A DNA stretch of 64,000 nt from DASYDU01 sp050248495. Its GTDB lineage: Bacteria; Planctomycetota; Planctomycetia; Pirellulales; Lacipirellulaceae. The translations under genes and the position numbers were made by a program. Every line of letters begins with the position of its first letter. The first letter of the stretch is position 1. A model generated the notes under the pieces. It did no database searches, was not told the origin of the DNA, and worked only from the letters and a program-made list of their open reading frames with translations. This document shows positions 1 to 9,100 of the stretch, one piece after another. The stretch spans positions 28,332 through 92,331 of the forward strand of contig JBFWSG010000022.1 of the NCBI GenBank assembly GCA_050248495.1, written 5' to 3'.

Positions 1-1
1 T

Positions 2-934
2 TCGACGTTTGGGCGACGGCATCGGGCCTATGTAAAAGTGCAGGATGGCTGTCTGCTGCGGTGCAGCTTCTGCATCATTCCGTACGTGCGGCCGCAGCTC
101 GCCAGCCGGCCGATCGAGCACATTGTCGACGAAGTGAGGCGGCTCGCGGCGAACGGCTACCGAGAGGTCGTGCTCACGGGGATTCACTTAGGGCACTACG
201 GCGTCGAATGGAATCGCGGCGCGGCGAAGTGCGATTGGGTCCGGCTCTCGCACCTGGTGCGGCGGCTTGCGGCGCTGCCGGGCGATTTTCGCGTGCGACT
301 CTCCAGCATCGAGGCGACGGAGGTCACGCGCGAACTGGTCGACGTGCTTGCCGACCACGGCGATAAGGTCTGCCCGCACTTGCACATTTCGATGCAGAGC
401 GGCAGCGACAGCGTGCTCGCGCGGATGCGGCGGCGCTGGGGCAGTCAGCGTTTCATCGATCGCTGTGGGCTGATGAAGGAGCGGCTCGACAGGCCGGCGA
501 TCACAACTGACATCATCGTCGGTTTTCCCGGTGAGACAGACGCCGAGTTTGCGGAAACGATCACTACAGCGCGAACCGTCGGCTTCTCGAAGATTCACAT
601 TTTTCCGTTCAGCGCGCGGCGAGGCACGCCGGCGGCAACGATGCCCAATCAGGTACCGGCGCACGTGCAGCAAGCGCGATCGCGCGAGCTGGCGGCGGTC
701 GAAGCGGAGCTGCGCGAGGAGTACTTCGCGCACTTACGCGGCATGCAACTGCGCGTGCTCGTGGAATCGAACGAAGAGGGAGAGTGGATCGGCACCTCGT
801 GCCGCTACGCTTCTGTGACGATTCAAAGCGACGCAGCGAGCGCTGGTGAACTGATTGATGTCATCGCGGGGAATACGCAGAACGGCCGCATCGCTGCGCA
901 CAGGGTCCGAAACTCGCCAGGAATTCTTGTCTAA
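2..934 (+). CDS. mtaB: tRNA threonylcarbamoyladenosine methylthiotransferase, 3' part (cut by window start)
   Basis: Radical-SAM methylthiotransferase that would convert t6A37 to ms2t6A37 in tRNAs. The frame is open from base 2, so the N-terminal UPF0004 domain lies outside the window. The visible part starts with the typical 'RAYVKVQDGC' run and the radical-SAM cluster motif C-x3-C-x2-C (CLLRCSFC, near base 52), continues through the core with an 'IVGFPGETDAEF' segment, and ends with a TRAM-like RNA-binding segment. The match to the MtaB branch rather than MiaB rests on the start of the SAM domain and is fairly but not fully certain. The nearest gene downstream begins 263 bases later, so it looks like the end of its transcription unit. 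Confidence 0.88.
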   Translation, partial: STFGRRHRAYVKVQDGCLLRCSFCIIPYVRPQLASRPIEHIVDEVRRLAANGYREVVLTGIHLGHYGVEWNRGAAKCDWVRLSHLVRRLAALPGDFRVRLSSIEATEVTRELVDVLADHGDKVCPHLHISMQSGSDSVLARMRRRWGSQRFIDRCGLMKERLDRPAITTDIIVGFPGETDAEFAETITTARTVGFSKIHIFPFSARRGTPAATMPNQVPAHVQQARSRELAAVEAELREEYFAHLRGMQLRVLVESNEEGEWIGTSCRYASVTIQSDAASAGELIDVIAGNTQNGRIAAHRVRNSPGILV

Positions 935-1197
935 ATTGCGAACTCTTCGCAAACACCGTGCGTAGCGGGTGCGGTGGCGGAATTCCGTTGCTTTTTGTGG
1001 ACGATTGCGTTAGGGTGGGCGCATCGTCGAGCGCACGGCTGGGGCGTCGATCGGCGATTTGCAGCGTGATCTCTGGCCGTGATGAGATTGCTCCAGAGAT
1101 GCTGCACCCACGCGGACGACGCAGCGCGTCGCCCCACGATTGCCGCCACCTGCGAGCAGCAGGCTCGCGCGGTCCTACCTTGAATTTGGAGCTTTCG

Positions 1198-2130
1198 ATG
1201 AAATCGCGCGGCGGAGAGCGTGTGGGCGGATTTACGCTCGTCGAGCTGCTGGTCGTGATTGCGATCATCGGCGTCCTGGTGGCACTCTTGCTGCCGGCGA
1301 TTCAGGCGGCCCGCGAAGCGGCGCGGCGGAGCGAATGCTCGAACCATTTGAAGCAGATCGGTCTGGCAATCCAGCTGTATCACGATACGGCGAAGTTCTA
1401 CCCGATGGGGCGAGACCAGACGAAACAGTGGGGAACCTCGTGGGCGTTTCGTGTTCTGCCGTTCATGGAAGAGCAGGCGATCTACGACGGTTACGTGGAA
1501 AAGGATGAGGTGTTTCGCGATTCGAACAGCAAGGCGATGCGGACACCCGTTGCGGTCTTCGTATGTCCAAGCCGGCGTAGCGCGATCGCAGATCGAGATT
1601 TCGATAACGACAACGACCCGCCGCTCGTGAAGTCAGCAGCTGCGCCTGGCGACTATTCGGCGAACGCCGGTCACGAAGAAGACACCAACATGGAAGAGAA
1701 CGACTTCAAAGGCGGTGAGCTAAACATTGGATTGGCCGGGCCGATCTTCAGCGGTTCGAAGATCAACGCGCGGCGAGTGATCGACGGCCTGGCCAATACA
1801 CTCGCGGTCGGCGAGCGACATATTCCGCCGCTCGATCCAGCTTGGGGCGAGGAAAGGCCTCATTGGGAAATTGGCGACACTGCGTTCTTCTCGGCCGACA
1901 CCATTCACACGATCATGAGTGGCACCGAAGACGGGCTGCCCGGCTCACCCGATGAGAAGCGCTTGCGCGACGATCGGGAAGACCATCGCTTTGGCGGTCC
2001 CCATTCCGCCATCGTGCAATTCGTCTATCTCGACGGCCACGTCGAAGGCATCGAGCGGGAGATCGAAAAAATTCCGCTGATGCTCAAGAGCTCGATCGGC
2101 GACCAGGGCACGATCGAGCAGCTGGATTAG
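1198..2130 (+). CDS. DUF1559 pseudopilin-like protein
   Basis: A 310-residue protein with a type IV pilin/type II secretion-like N-terminus: a short basic leader, then GFTLVELLVVIAIIGVLVAL, the classic prepilin peptidase site followed by a hydrophobic helix. The rest is the DUF1559 domain, a large paralogous family in Planctomycetota, with the typical 'FGGPHSAIVQFVYLDGHV' type ending. The frame is open further upstream to base 958, but ATG 1198 places the leader correctly and is preceded by GGAG at 1188-1191. It probably sits in the envelope as a pilin-like or surface subunit; the exact role of the family is unknown. A paralogue follows at 2266. Confidence 0.9.
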   Translation: MKSRGGERVGGFTLVELLVVIAIIGVLVALLLPAIQAAREAARRSECSNHLKQIGLAIQLYHDTAKFYPMGRDQTKQWGTSWAFRVLPFMEEQAIYDGYVEKDEVFRDSNSKAMRTPVAVFVCPSRRSAIADRDFDNDNDPPLVKSAAAPGDYSANAGHEEDTNMEENDFKGGELNIGLAGPIFSGSKINARRVIDGLANTLAVGERHIPPLDPAWGEERPHWEIGDTAFFSADTIHTIMSGTEDGLPGSPDEKRLRDDREDHRFGGPHSAIVQFVYLDGHVEGIEREIEKIPLMLKSSIGDQGTIEQLD

Positions 2131-2265
2131 CTACCAGGACTCGCATCGGCCGACGGCCGGCGCCATTCACTCGAAAGGAGACCGCCCGACAAGCACTCCC
2201 CTCCCGCCTAGATTCCCTCCCGTTTTAACTGCCTTCTAATTCCTACCTCAGAAAGCGAGGCAAGC

Positions 2266-3219
2266 ATGCAGCGCAACATTTCGCGCTCGTTACGTGCATT
2301 CACATTGGTTGAGGTTCTGGTCGTGATCGCGATTATCGGCATTCTGGTGGCCTTGTTGCTGCCGGCAATCCAGGCCGCCCGCGAATCGGCTCGACGGAGC
2401 GAGTGCCAGAATCATGTGAAGCAAATCGTGTTGGCGGTGCAGACGCACCACGATGCCAAGAAGAGTTTCCCCGCGGGCCGCGACAAGCCGGATCAGACCG
2501 GCGTCTCGTGGTCCTTCCAGCTGTTGCCGCAGATCGAAGAGATGGCATTGTTCACCGCGTACCACAAGGGCGCGCGCGTGGACGATGAGCCCAACAGCGC
2601 AACGATGCGGACGCCGATCAACGTCTACGCCTGCCCGTCGCGGCGGAAGGCGGCCGCGGATCGCAATTTCGACAACAACGACGCAGCGCCGGACGCCGAC
2701 AAACAAGGCGTGGCCTCGCTCGGCGACTACGCCGCCAACGCCGGCTACAAAATCGAGACCGGCATGGAGAATCTCGTTAACGACGCGTTTACGGACAAAG
2801 CCGTCGACACCAGCGTTGCGGGACCGATCTACAGCGGGTCGCGGATCGCCATCCGCCGCGTGATCGACGGATTGTCATCGACAATCGCCATCGGCGAGCG
2901 GCACATCCCGCGTGAGGACGAGAAATTCGAAGAATCTCGTCGTCAGGCCCAGCAGGGTGACACGGCATTCCTGGCCGGCGATAATCGCTTTACGATCCTC
3001 CGCCAGAGCGGCGACGTGCTGGACGGCGACACCTCGGATGACGGCATCGCTTCGTCGCCGGATGATCCGAGCAATCGGAAGTTCGGCTCGCTGCATCCGG
3101 GCGTGGCCATGTTCGGTTTCCTCGACGGTCACGTCGAAGCAATCGCCAACGACATCGACGCGGAAACGTTGATGGCGCTGTGCACGATCGCCGGCAGCGA
3201 GATCGTGAATCGCAAGTAA
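2266..3219 (+). CDS. DUF1559 pseudopilin-like protein (second copy)
   Basis: A 317-residue paralogue of the preceding gene with the same architecture: leader MQRNISRSLRA, prepilin cleavage motif FTLVEVLVVIAIIGILVALL, then the DUF1559 domain. Both copies share the 'GPIYSGSRI...RRVIDGL' region and the 'IGERHIP' motif, and both end with a 'FLDGHV' element. The ATG at 2266 is preceded by a GAGG Shine-Dalgarno-like sequence. The two genes are separated by 135 bases and probably arose by tandem duplication. Export and processing by a prepilin peptidase is inferred from the N-terminus; no peptidase gene is present in the window. Confidence 0.9.
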   Translation: MQRNISRSLRAFTLVEVLVVIAIIGILVALLLPAIQAARESARRSECQNHVKQIVLAVQTHHDAKKSFPAGRDKPDQTGVSWSFQLLPQIEEMALFTAYHKGARVDDEPNSATMRTPINVYACPSRRKAAADRNFDNNDAAPDADKQGVASLGDYAANAGYKIETGMENLVNDAFTDKAVDTSVAGPIYSGSRIAIRRVIDGLSSTIAIGERHIPREDEKFEESRRQAQQGDTAFLAGDNRFTILRQSGDVLDGDTSDDGIASSPDDPSNRKFGSLHPGVAMFGFLDGHVEAIANDIDAETLMALCTIAGSEIVNRK

Positions 3220-3230
3220 AGAATTTTGGC

Positions 3231-3315
3231 GGCACGTCAGGAGCATCCAGCGACGGGCGTGGTCGGCGAATTGAAGCGCACGGCCACGCCCTTCGCCGAG
3301 CCTCAGGGACGTGCC
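3231..3315. repeat. nested inverted repeats between DUF1559 and HAD genes
   Basis: An outer pair of arms GGCACGTC (3231-3238) and GACGTGCC (3308-3315) encloses two more complementary pairs: GGGCGTGG (3255-3262) with CCACGCCC (3284-3291), and TCGGCGAA (3263-3270) with TTCGCCGA (3292-3299). The two inner pairs interleave, so a single stem cannot hold both. The segment ends in GTGCCACTCTG (3311-3321), which recurs at 6123-6133. It looks like a dispersed intergenic repeat rather than a simple terminator. Confidence 0.5.
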
Positions 3316-3340
3316 ACTCTGCCATTAGGCGACTTAGAAA

Positions 3341-4006
3341 ATGCAAACTCTCGCTGTCATCTTCGACATGGACGGCGTGCTCGTGGACTCGTACCACGCG
3401 CATTTCGTCAGCTGGCAGCGGTTCTATGGGGAGCTGGGCATCGCGTACAGCGAGGAGCAGTTTGCGGCCGACTTTGGCCGCACCAGCCGCGACATCCTGC
3501 GTCGATCCCTGGGCGACAACCTGCGTGACGAGCAGGTCGTCGCCTGGGACACGCGCAAGGAAGCGATCTATCGGGAATTGCTCCGCGAGAGTTTCCCCGC
3601 GATGGACGGAGCGGTCGAGCTGCTCCAGGCACTCAAATTGGACGGCTTCCGACTGGCGATCGGCTCCTCGGGCCCGCCGGAAAACGTGGCACTGGTGGTC
3701 GAGCAATTGGCGGCCGGAGTGCATTTCGACGCGACGGTGACCGGCGCCGACGTCACTCGCGGAAAGCCCGATCCGCAAGTCTTTCAAATCGCCGCCGAGC
3801 GGGTCGGCGTGGCGCCGGCCGGATGTGCGGTGGTCGAAGATGCGGTGCACGGGATCACGGCCGCCAAGCGCGCCGGTATGACGGCCATCGGACTCACCGG
3901 AACTCTCGAACGCGACGAGTTGTCGGCGGCCGACGCGGTGGTTGATAGCTTGCGGCAACTTTCTGCCGAGCGAATTCGCGCACTCGTCGCAGCGCACGAT
4001 GGTTGA
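3341..4006 (+). CDS. HAD-superfamily phosphatase (beta-phosphoglucomutase-like)
   Basis: A 221-residue hydrolase of the haloacid dehalogenase superfamily, subfamily IA with a helical cap. Motif I is FDMDGVLVDS with the nucleophile and acid Asp9 and Asp11; motif II is the IGSSG segment; motif III is the Lys of 'RGKPDPQVF'; motif IV is the acidic pair of 'VVEDAVHGI'. Such enzymes dephosphorylate or isomerise small sugar phosphates, and phosphoglycolate phosphatase or beta-phosphoglucomutase are the nearest textbook relatives, but the substrate cannot be told from sequence. The gene stands alone between an intergenic repeat and a 427-base gene-free stretch. Confidence 0.9.
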   Translation: MQTLAVIFDMDGVLVDSYHAHFVSWQRFYGELGIAYSEEQFAADFGRTSRDILRRSLGDNLRDEQVVAWDTRKEAIYRELLRESFPAMDGAVELLQALKLDGFRLAIGSSGPPENVALVVEQLAAGVHFDATVTGADVTRGKPDPQVFQIAAERVGVAPAGCAVVEDAVHGITAAKRAGMTAIGLTGTLERDELSAADAVVDSLRQLSAERIRALVAAHDG

Positions 4007-4433
4007 AGCCGACGCGCTTCGCGCTGCGATCTGTTGGCCGGCAATTCTTTCCTGGCAATTCTCTGGCGTAAGTTCGCCAATCAAGTTGCGGAAGCCTGCG
4101 CACTCGACAGTCGAATAGTGTAACTGAAGCTGTCACCGCAATCGTTAGCGCGCAAATCGAATCACGCAGCGCGACGAAGTGTCGCCACTGTGTGCTGCCG
4201 AGTTAGACGCGAAAAAAACACCCCGCTATACTGAGGGGCCAGGCGATTGCTTTGTGCGAGTCGCACGGACAAGTAGCGTATGCCTTTGCGCGAACTCGAT
4301 TCGAGAACGAAAGCAGGCTTGCCGCTTGAACTGCGCTTGAGCTTATCTGTCGAGTTCCTTTTCTTTCCCGAAAGTTCTTGGAGCCCTTGTAGGTCCCCAG
4401 CGATCGCGGAAAGTGTTTGTTTGGAGTAGTGAG
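4007..4433. other. gene-free stretch upstream of the RRM gene
   Basis: 427 bases with no convincing coding region on either strand. It holds a possible promoter at 4203-4232 and would leave a leader of roughly 195 bases before the RRM protein start at 4434. I see no clear terminator or riboswitch in it. Confidence 0.6.
4203..4232 (+). promoter_or_regulatory. possible sigma-70 promoter of the RRM gene
   Basis: TTAGAC at 4203-4208 and TATACT at 4227-4232 are separated by 18 bases. The -10 box fits well and the -35 box moderately. If it is used, the RRM mRNA has a long 5' leader. Confidence 0.35.
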
Positions 4434-4763
4434 ATGAAGCTGTATGTGGGCAACCTTTCCTTTTCGACGACGGAGGAGACGTTGCAGAACGAGTTCTCGG
4501 CCCACGGCCAGGTCGAGGAAGTGGCGATTATTTCGGATCGCGACACGGGACGCCCGCGCGGGTTTGCTTTCGTGACGATGAACAACGACGGCGAGGCCCG
4601 CGCCGCGATTGACGCCATCAACGGCACCGAGCTGGATGGACGCACGATCACCGTGAACGAAGCCCGCCCGAAGGCGAGCATGGGCGGCGGTGGCGGCGGC
4701 CGCGGTGGACCGCGCGGCGGCGGTGGCGGCCGCGATGCCGGCCGCGGCGGCAAGCGCTGGTAG
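4434..4763 (+). CDS. glycine-rich RNA-binding protein with one RRM
   Basis: A 109-residue protein with a single RNA recognition motif: RNP2 'LYVGNL' at residues 3-8 and RNP1 'RGFAFVTM' around residue 43, followed by a tail made almost only of Gly, Arg and Asp. This resembles the small Rbp proteins of cyanobacteria and the glycine-rich RNA-binding proteins of plants, which bind single-stranded RNA, often in cold response. The ATG at 4434 begins right at the RRM and has GGAG about nine bases upstream; seven further codons upstream are open but carry no conserved residues. The long leader would suit post-transcriptional control, which is inference. Confidence 0.92.
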   Translation: MKLYVGNLSFSTTEETLQNEFSAHGQVEEVAIISDRDTGRPRGFAFVTMNNDGEARAAIDAINGTELDGRTITVNEARPKASMGGGGGGRGGPRGGGGGRDAGRGGKRW

Positions 4764-4920
4764 GCGCTGGAAGGGCGCCAGAACTTCTCGAAAAGTCTGG
4801 TCCCCAAGAGAGAGGCCGTAGCGGAACGAAAATTCAAGACGCTCGTGGTCCGCGCTGCGGGATCTGCGGCGCGGACACGCGTCCTTGTCGTGGTGCGCTC
4901 GCCGGGTTAGGCTGATTCTT

Positions 4921-5193
4921 ATGGAACAGCACGAGCTCACGCACAAGCTTGCCCAGCTTCACGCCGAAATCTCTCGGGCCGACGACGTCAATCCCGAGAA
5001 TCTGGAGCTGCTCCGCAAACTGACGGCGGATATCTCGCGGATTCTCGAGCAGAAGGGCGAGGCCGGCAGCGAGGACTCGGAAAGCGTGACCGGCGGGCTC
5101 AAAGACCTGCTCTTGAAGTTCGAAGCCGATCATCCGGAGCTGTCGATCTCGCTCGGCAAGGTGGCCGACGCGCTGGCGGCCATCGGGATTTGA
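4921..5193 (+). CDS. DUF4404 family protein
   Basis: A 90-residue, highly charged and probably all-helical protein matching the DUF4404 family: an N-terminal 'LAQLHAEI' helix, a middle helix 'NLELLRKLTADI' and the conserved ending 'HPELSISLGKVADALAAIGI', in which the last helix is amphipathic. The function of the family is not known. The start at 4921 fits family length; the frame is open 12 codons further upstream without family similarity. It lies between an RRM gene and a VOC gene on the same strand. Confidence 0.8.
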   Translation: MEQHELTHKLAQLHAEISRADDVNPENLELLRKLTADISRILEQKGEAGSEDSESVTGGLKDLLLKFEADHPELSISLGKVADALAAIGI

Positions 5194-5275
5194 GGAAGCG
5201 CGGGGATTTGAGAGTGCGGCAGCAGTTGGTTACTCAGTTCGACTGAAGTGACGAAGTTCAGGGGAGGGTCCGGCC

Positions 5276-5710
5276 ATGGCGGTGAAGCTCGGAAATCGCG
5301 TCGTGCCCAGTTTGCTCGTGTCCGACATGCGGCGAACGTTGGAGTTCTACATCGAGCGGTTGGGATTCGTCCAAACCGGCTTCTATCCGATAGAGAGCGA
5401 TCCGGAATGGACCGAGGTGCGGCGCGACGAAGTGGCGATCCACTTCTACGTCGACGCGCCGCATTCGACGCGTTACACGCCCAGCTGCAGCGGCACGCTC
5501 TATTTCTATCCCGATAGCGTCGAAGCGCTGGCCGCCGAATGGCAGGGCAAGGTGCCGTTCGTGTGGGGTCCCGAAGTCATGGACTACGGGATGCGGGAGT
5601 TCGGCATCCGCGATCCGAACGGCTACTATCTTGCGTTCACCGAACCCGCCCGGCAGGACGCCATTCCGAGTGTGCGACGGCAACCACCAGTAGCTGACGA
5701 TGTCCGATAA
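5276..5710 (+). CDS. VOC-fold (glyoxalase/bleomycin-resistance) family protein
   Basis: A 144-residue protein with the vicinal oxygen chelate fold: 'VVPSLLVSDMRRTLEFYIERLGF' is the typical first beta-alpha-beta unit (given here only as a landmark), and the second module ends in 'REFGIRDPNGYYLAFTEP', which carries the usual metal-ligand region. Members include glyoxalase I, ring-cleaving dioxygenases and antibiotic-binding proteins; the substrate here is unknown. A strong GGGGAGGG ribosome site lies just before ATG 5276. The stop overlaps the start of the next gene by 11 bases, so the two are probably translated together. Confidence 0.87.
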   Translation: MAVKLGNRVVPSLLVSDMRRTLEFYIERLGFVQTGFYPIESDPEWTEVRRDEVAIHFYVDAPHSTRYTPSCSGTLYFYPDSVEALAAEWQGKVPFVWGPEVMDYGMREFGIRDPNGYYLAFTEPARQDAIPSVRRQPPVADDVR

Positions 5711-6059
5711 GAAGACTTTAGTGTTGCCGGTGCTGCTGATCACACTGGGCGCCGGCTGGCTGCTCACTGCGATGGGGGTGGCGCCGGAAATCAATTGGAT
5801 CTGGACGCTCGGACTGGCGTTGGTGGGAGTGTTGGCGCTGGCGGTGAGCGGCATTGATAAGTCGACGATCGTCATCGGACCGCTGTTTGTTTTGGCCAGT
5901 TGCCTTTCGTTGCTGCGGCAAACCGGGCGGCTGGAAGTGGATATGGAGATTCCGGTGCTCGTCATTGCCACGGGTATTCTCCTGCTTGTGGCCCGATACC
6001 GCCGCATTCCCGCGCCGAGCTGGTTGCTGGAGCCGCCGAACAAGCCGGACGGGCGCTGA
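5700..6059 (+). CDS. small membrane protein, LiaI/LiaF-like
   Basis: A 119-residue protein with four hydrophobic segments (about residues 7-26, 31-49, 55-75 and 84-98), a 'GAGWLLTAMG' first helix and a short hydrophilic C-terminal tail. The pattern resembles the LiaI/LiaF-type transmembrane region found in envelope-stress and other small bacterial membrane proteins. It starts inside the end of the VOC gene (bases 5700-5710), which suggests translational coupling. No motif gives a specific function. Confidence 0.7.
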   Translation: MSDKKTLVLPVLLITLGAGWLLTAMGVAPEINWIWTLGLALVGVLALAVSGIDKSTIVIGPLFVLASCLSLLRQTGRLEVDMEIPVLVIATGILLLVARYRRIPAPSWLLEPPNKPDGR

Positions 6060-6107
6060 GCGTCGTTTGGCCATCGCTCAAGGACCAAAGCGAACGGGTT
6101 CGATTTC

Positions 6108-6133
6108 ACCGGCCGGCGGCCGGTGCCACTCTG
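6108..6133. repeat. palindromic repeat at a convergent gene boundary
   Basis: ACCGGCC-GGC-GGCCGGT (6108-6124) is a perfect 7-base-pair inverted repeat with a three-base loop. It continues into GTGCCACTCTG (6123-6133), identical to 3311-3321. It lies between the convergent genes ending at 6059 (+) and 6142 (-), where it could act as a two-way transcription stop, though there is no T-run. Confidence 0.5.
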
Positions 6134-6141
6134 TTTCGCGC

Positions 6142-9100
6142 TTAACCAGCGAGCGCCTCGAAGGCCAGGTCCAGCGTAGTAACTTCATCGTGTGTATCGT
6201 CGCACTCGCCGTGGGAATCCACTGGTGTCGCCGCGTCATGAGTCGCGACAATTCGATGCCTCGCCGACCACCAGGCAAGTACCTGGTCGGTAGAAGCGGA
6301 AGTCAACCGCGCACGTCGAACGGATTGGCGTGGAGGGGCAGTTTGTATTACCCCCGGCGGAGCAAGGGGCTGGGGAATTGATTCGATCGTAGCGCCGTTA
6401 TCGGGTTCCGAACCCGCTGTGGCGGCGGTGAACGCACCGCTGCCGCCGGACGTGAACGACAATCCCCGCCCGAAATGGGCCTTCCAGATGTCGAAATCGC
6501 TCTCGCCGACGAGCCCGTCGCCGTCACCGTCGGCGCCATGGTAGGGTTCGACCGTGACCCCCAGCGTATCGCGCCAGATCAAATAGTCGCAGGCGTCAAC
6601 CACGCCGTCGCGATTGAAGTCGCCGGACGTAAACTGTGGAATTCCTTGCGATTCGTATGCACCCATGTCGATTCGTATCACTCCGTCTCCGTCGCCATCC
6701 ACCATGCGGCTGAAGGGATTGCCGCGCTGGTCGAAACCGAGCGGCGTACCAGAAACCAGTGCACCGCCATCGATGGCGGGACTACCCGGCAACAGCGAGT
6801 GCGTCTTGGTTGGCCCACCGTTGGTGAACAGGGGCGCCAGCAGCGGATCGATTACGCCGCCGTCTGCCGCGCCGATGAGATTGCCATCGGCGTCCGGCGA
6901 GCCTACCGGAGCAGCAACCAGAGACGTCGAGGCGTTGCTGCCGATAAGGCTGGAGCGGATGCTGGCGAAAGTCAATCCAGGATTGGACAGATCGAGCTCA
7001 TTGCCATTAGACGAGAGATTCTGGGCGATGATCACGTGATCCAGCTCAAGCGGGCCGCTAAACTGCACCCCCGCCGCGAAGTTGGACGAATTGAGGGTGC
7101 GATTCAGGACGATGGTGGAATGCCGCAGCGTCACGTCGCCTTGCAGCCACAATCCGCCCGTCGCTTGGGACGACAAGTTGCCGGAGACCGTCGTCGAGTG
7201 GAATGAGATGCGATCCGAGATAGAGCTGTTGGCCCATACGCCTGCTCCAGCCTGCATCGTCGAGTTTCCTGCGATGGTGCTGCCCATGACGCTGAGGTCG
7301 CCGCCGGAATGATAAATTCCGCCACCCAGTGACTGCATAGCGGTGTTTCCGGAGATGGTCGTATTGGTCACGAGCAGGTCCGCCTGGCGGTTGAATATCG
7401 CTCCTCCACCCGAGGTGCGAACGTTGCCGGTTACCCGGTTCGATTCGAAGGTTGAATTCGCAATCGCAACCAACCCGCCGAGGTTGTACAGCCCGCCGCC
7501 GGCACCGGTGCCAATGTTGCCGCTGACGACACTCGAAGCGATCAGCATGGAGCTCTGGGAACTGGCGCCATTGCGGTAGATTCCGCCGCCGCGCCGCGCG
7601 GTATTTCCAACGACCTGGGTGCGCGTAAGAGACAATACCGAAGCGGAGCCGCCGGAGGACAGCCAAATCCCGCCGCCATCGCCAATGTCCCCGGTGTTCG
7701 CCGCCCGGTTGTCGCGGAGCGTGGCGCCGTCGAACGTCATTTGAATGTTCTGGCCGGCAACGGTCGGACCCGCCACACCTCCCCCGTTGTTTCCAGCGCT
7801 ATTGCCGGCAATCGTTGTGCCGTTGACAGTGAGATTGCCAATCCGCATGTAGATGCCGCCACCGGTTGAACTGGCGGTATTATCTTGAATCGATCCGCCG
7901 TTGACGATGAGCGTGCCGAGATTTGCACCTTGCGTGCCGAAGCCAGCCGCAATGCCGCCGCCGCGGGTCGCCTTGTTTCCGGTAATTGTGAGATTGGTGA
8001 CTGCCAGAAGAGCGCTGGCCGCCGTCTCCTGAGTGGGCCGGAAGTACAGACCGCCGCCGTACATCTGGGCCGAATTCTCGCCAATCACGTTGTCGGCGAT
8101 GGTCGACGTGGCAGCGAAATTCGGGGCGTGCCAAACGCCGCCGCCGCGGCCCATGGCAGCGGTCGGGCCGAGCGCTTCATTGCCCGTGATTGAGCTGCCC
8201 AGGAGCGTCAGCCGGTCGCGGTTGGAATAGATGCCGCCGCCGTTGCCCGCGGTAGCGGTGTTTTCGCTCAGCGTGCTGAATTGTACGGACAACTCGCCGT
8301 TGCGGCCGTAGATGCCGCCACCGATGAGCGCACGATTGCCGGAGATGGTGCTGCCGGCGATCGCCAGGTCGCCAGTATTGCTGTAAATACCTCCGCCCCG
8401 CCCTGTTTGAGAATTGGTACTCGTGCTGCGGTTGTCAAGAATGAAGCTGTTGATGATTGAAAGGTTGCGGGCACCGTTGGCGGAGATACCGCCGCCCTGT
8501 TGGGCCGAGGTGTTACCTGAGATCGAGGAGTCACGAATCGTGACTATAGGCGATTGCGGAGTGATGAAGATCGCCCCGCCCTGCTGTTTCGCCAGGTTTG
8601 CAGTGATTGTGTTGGACGAAATGATTACCCGACCATCTATTGGTCCAGCTCCGATGTACAATGCCCCGCCGCGATTCGCCTCGTTATCGAAGATGGTATT
8701 GCCGCGAACGGAAACTGTGCCCCCCGGACTGGCCTGCGTCCATATGGCTCCGCCCTGGGAACCGGCTTGGTTGCCGTTGATGATACAATCGGCGACGACC
8801 GACTCCGCGCCGGAGCCGATCAGCGCGATTGCACCACCGATGGCAGCCCAGTTATCGGCAACGACGAGTTCCTCGGCGCGCAGTGCCTCCACCGACCGGA
8901 TGGCGCCGCCAAGCTCGCTGTCGCCGCCGGTGAGCGTAAGTCCGCGAATCGTCACGTCGCTGAACTGCAAAGCGTTGCCATCATCCACGTTGAAAATGCG
9001 ACTGCCGTTGCCGAGTACCTCGTGCTCCATGTCTGGGTCATTGCTGGAAGCATCGATCGCAAGCAGCGCAGCGCCGGGGCCGAGAATTGAGACCGCGTCC

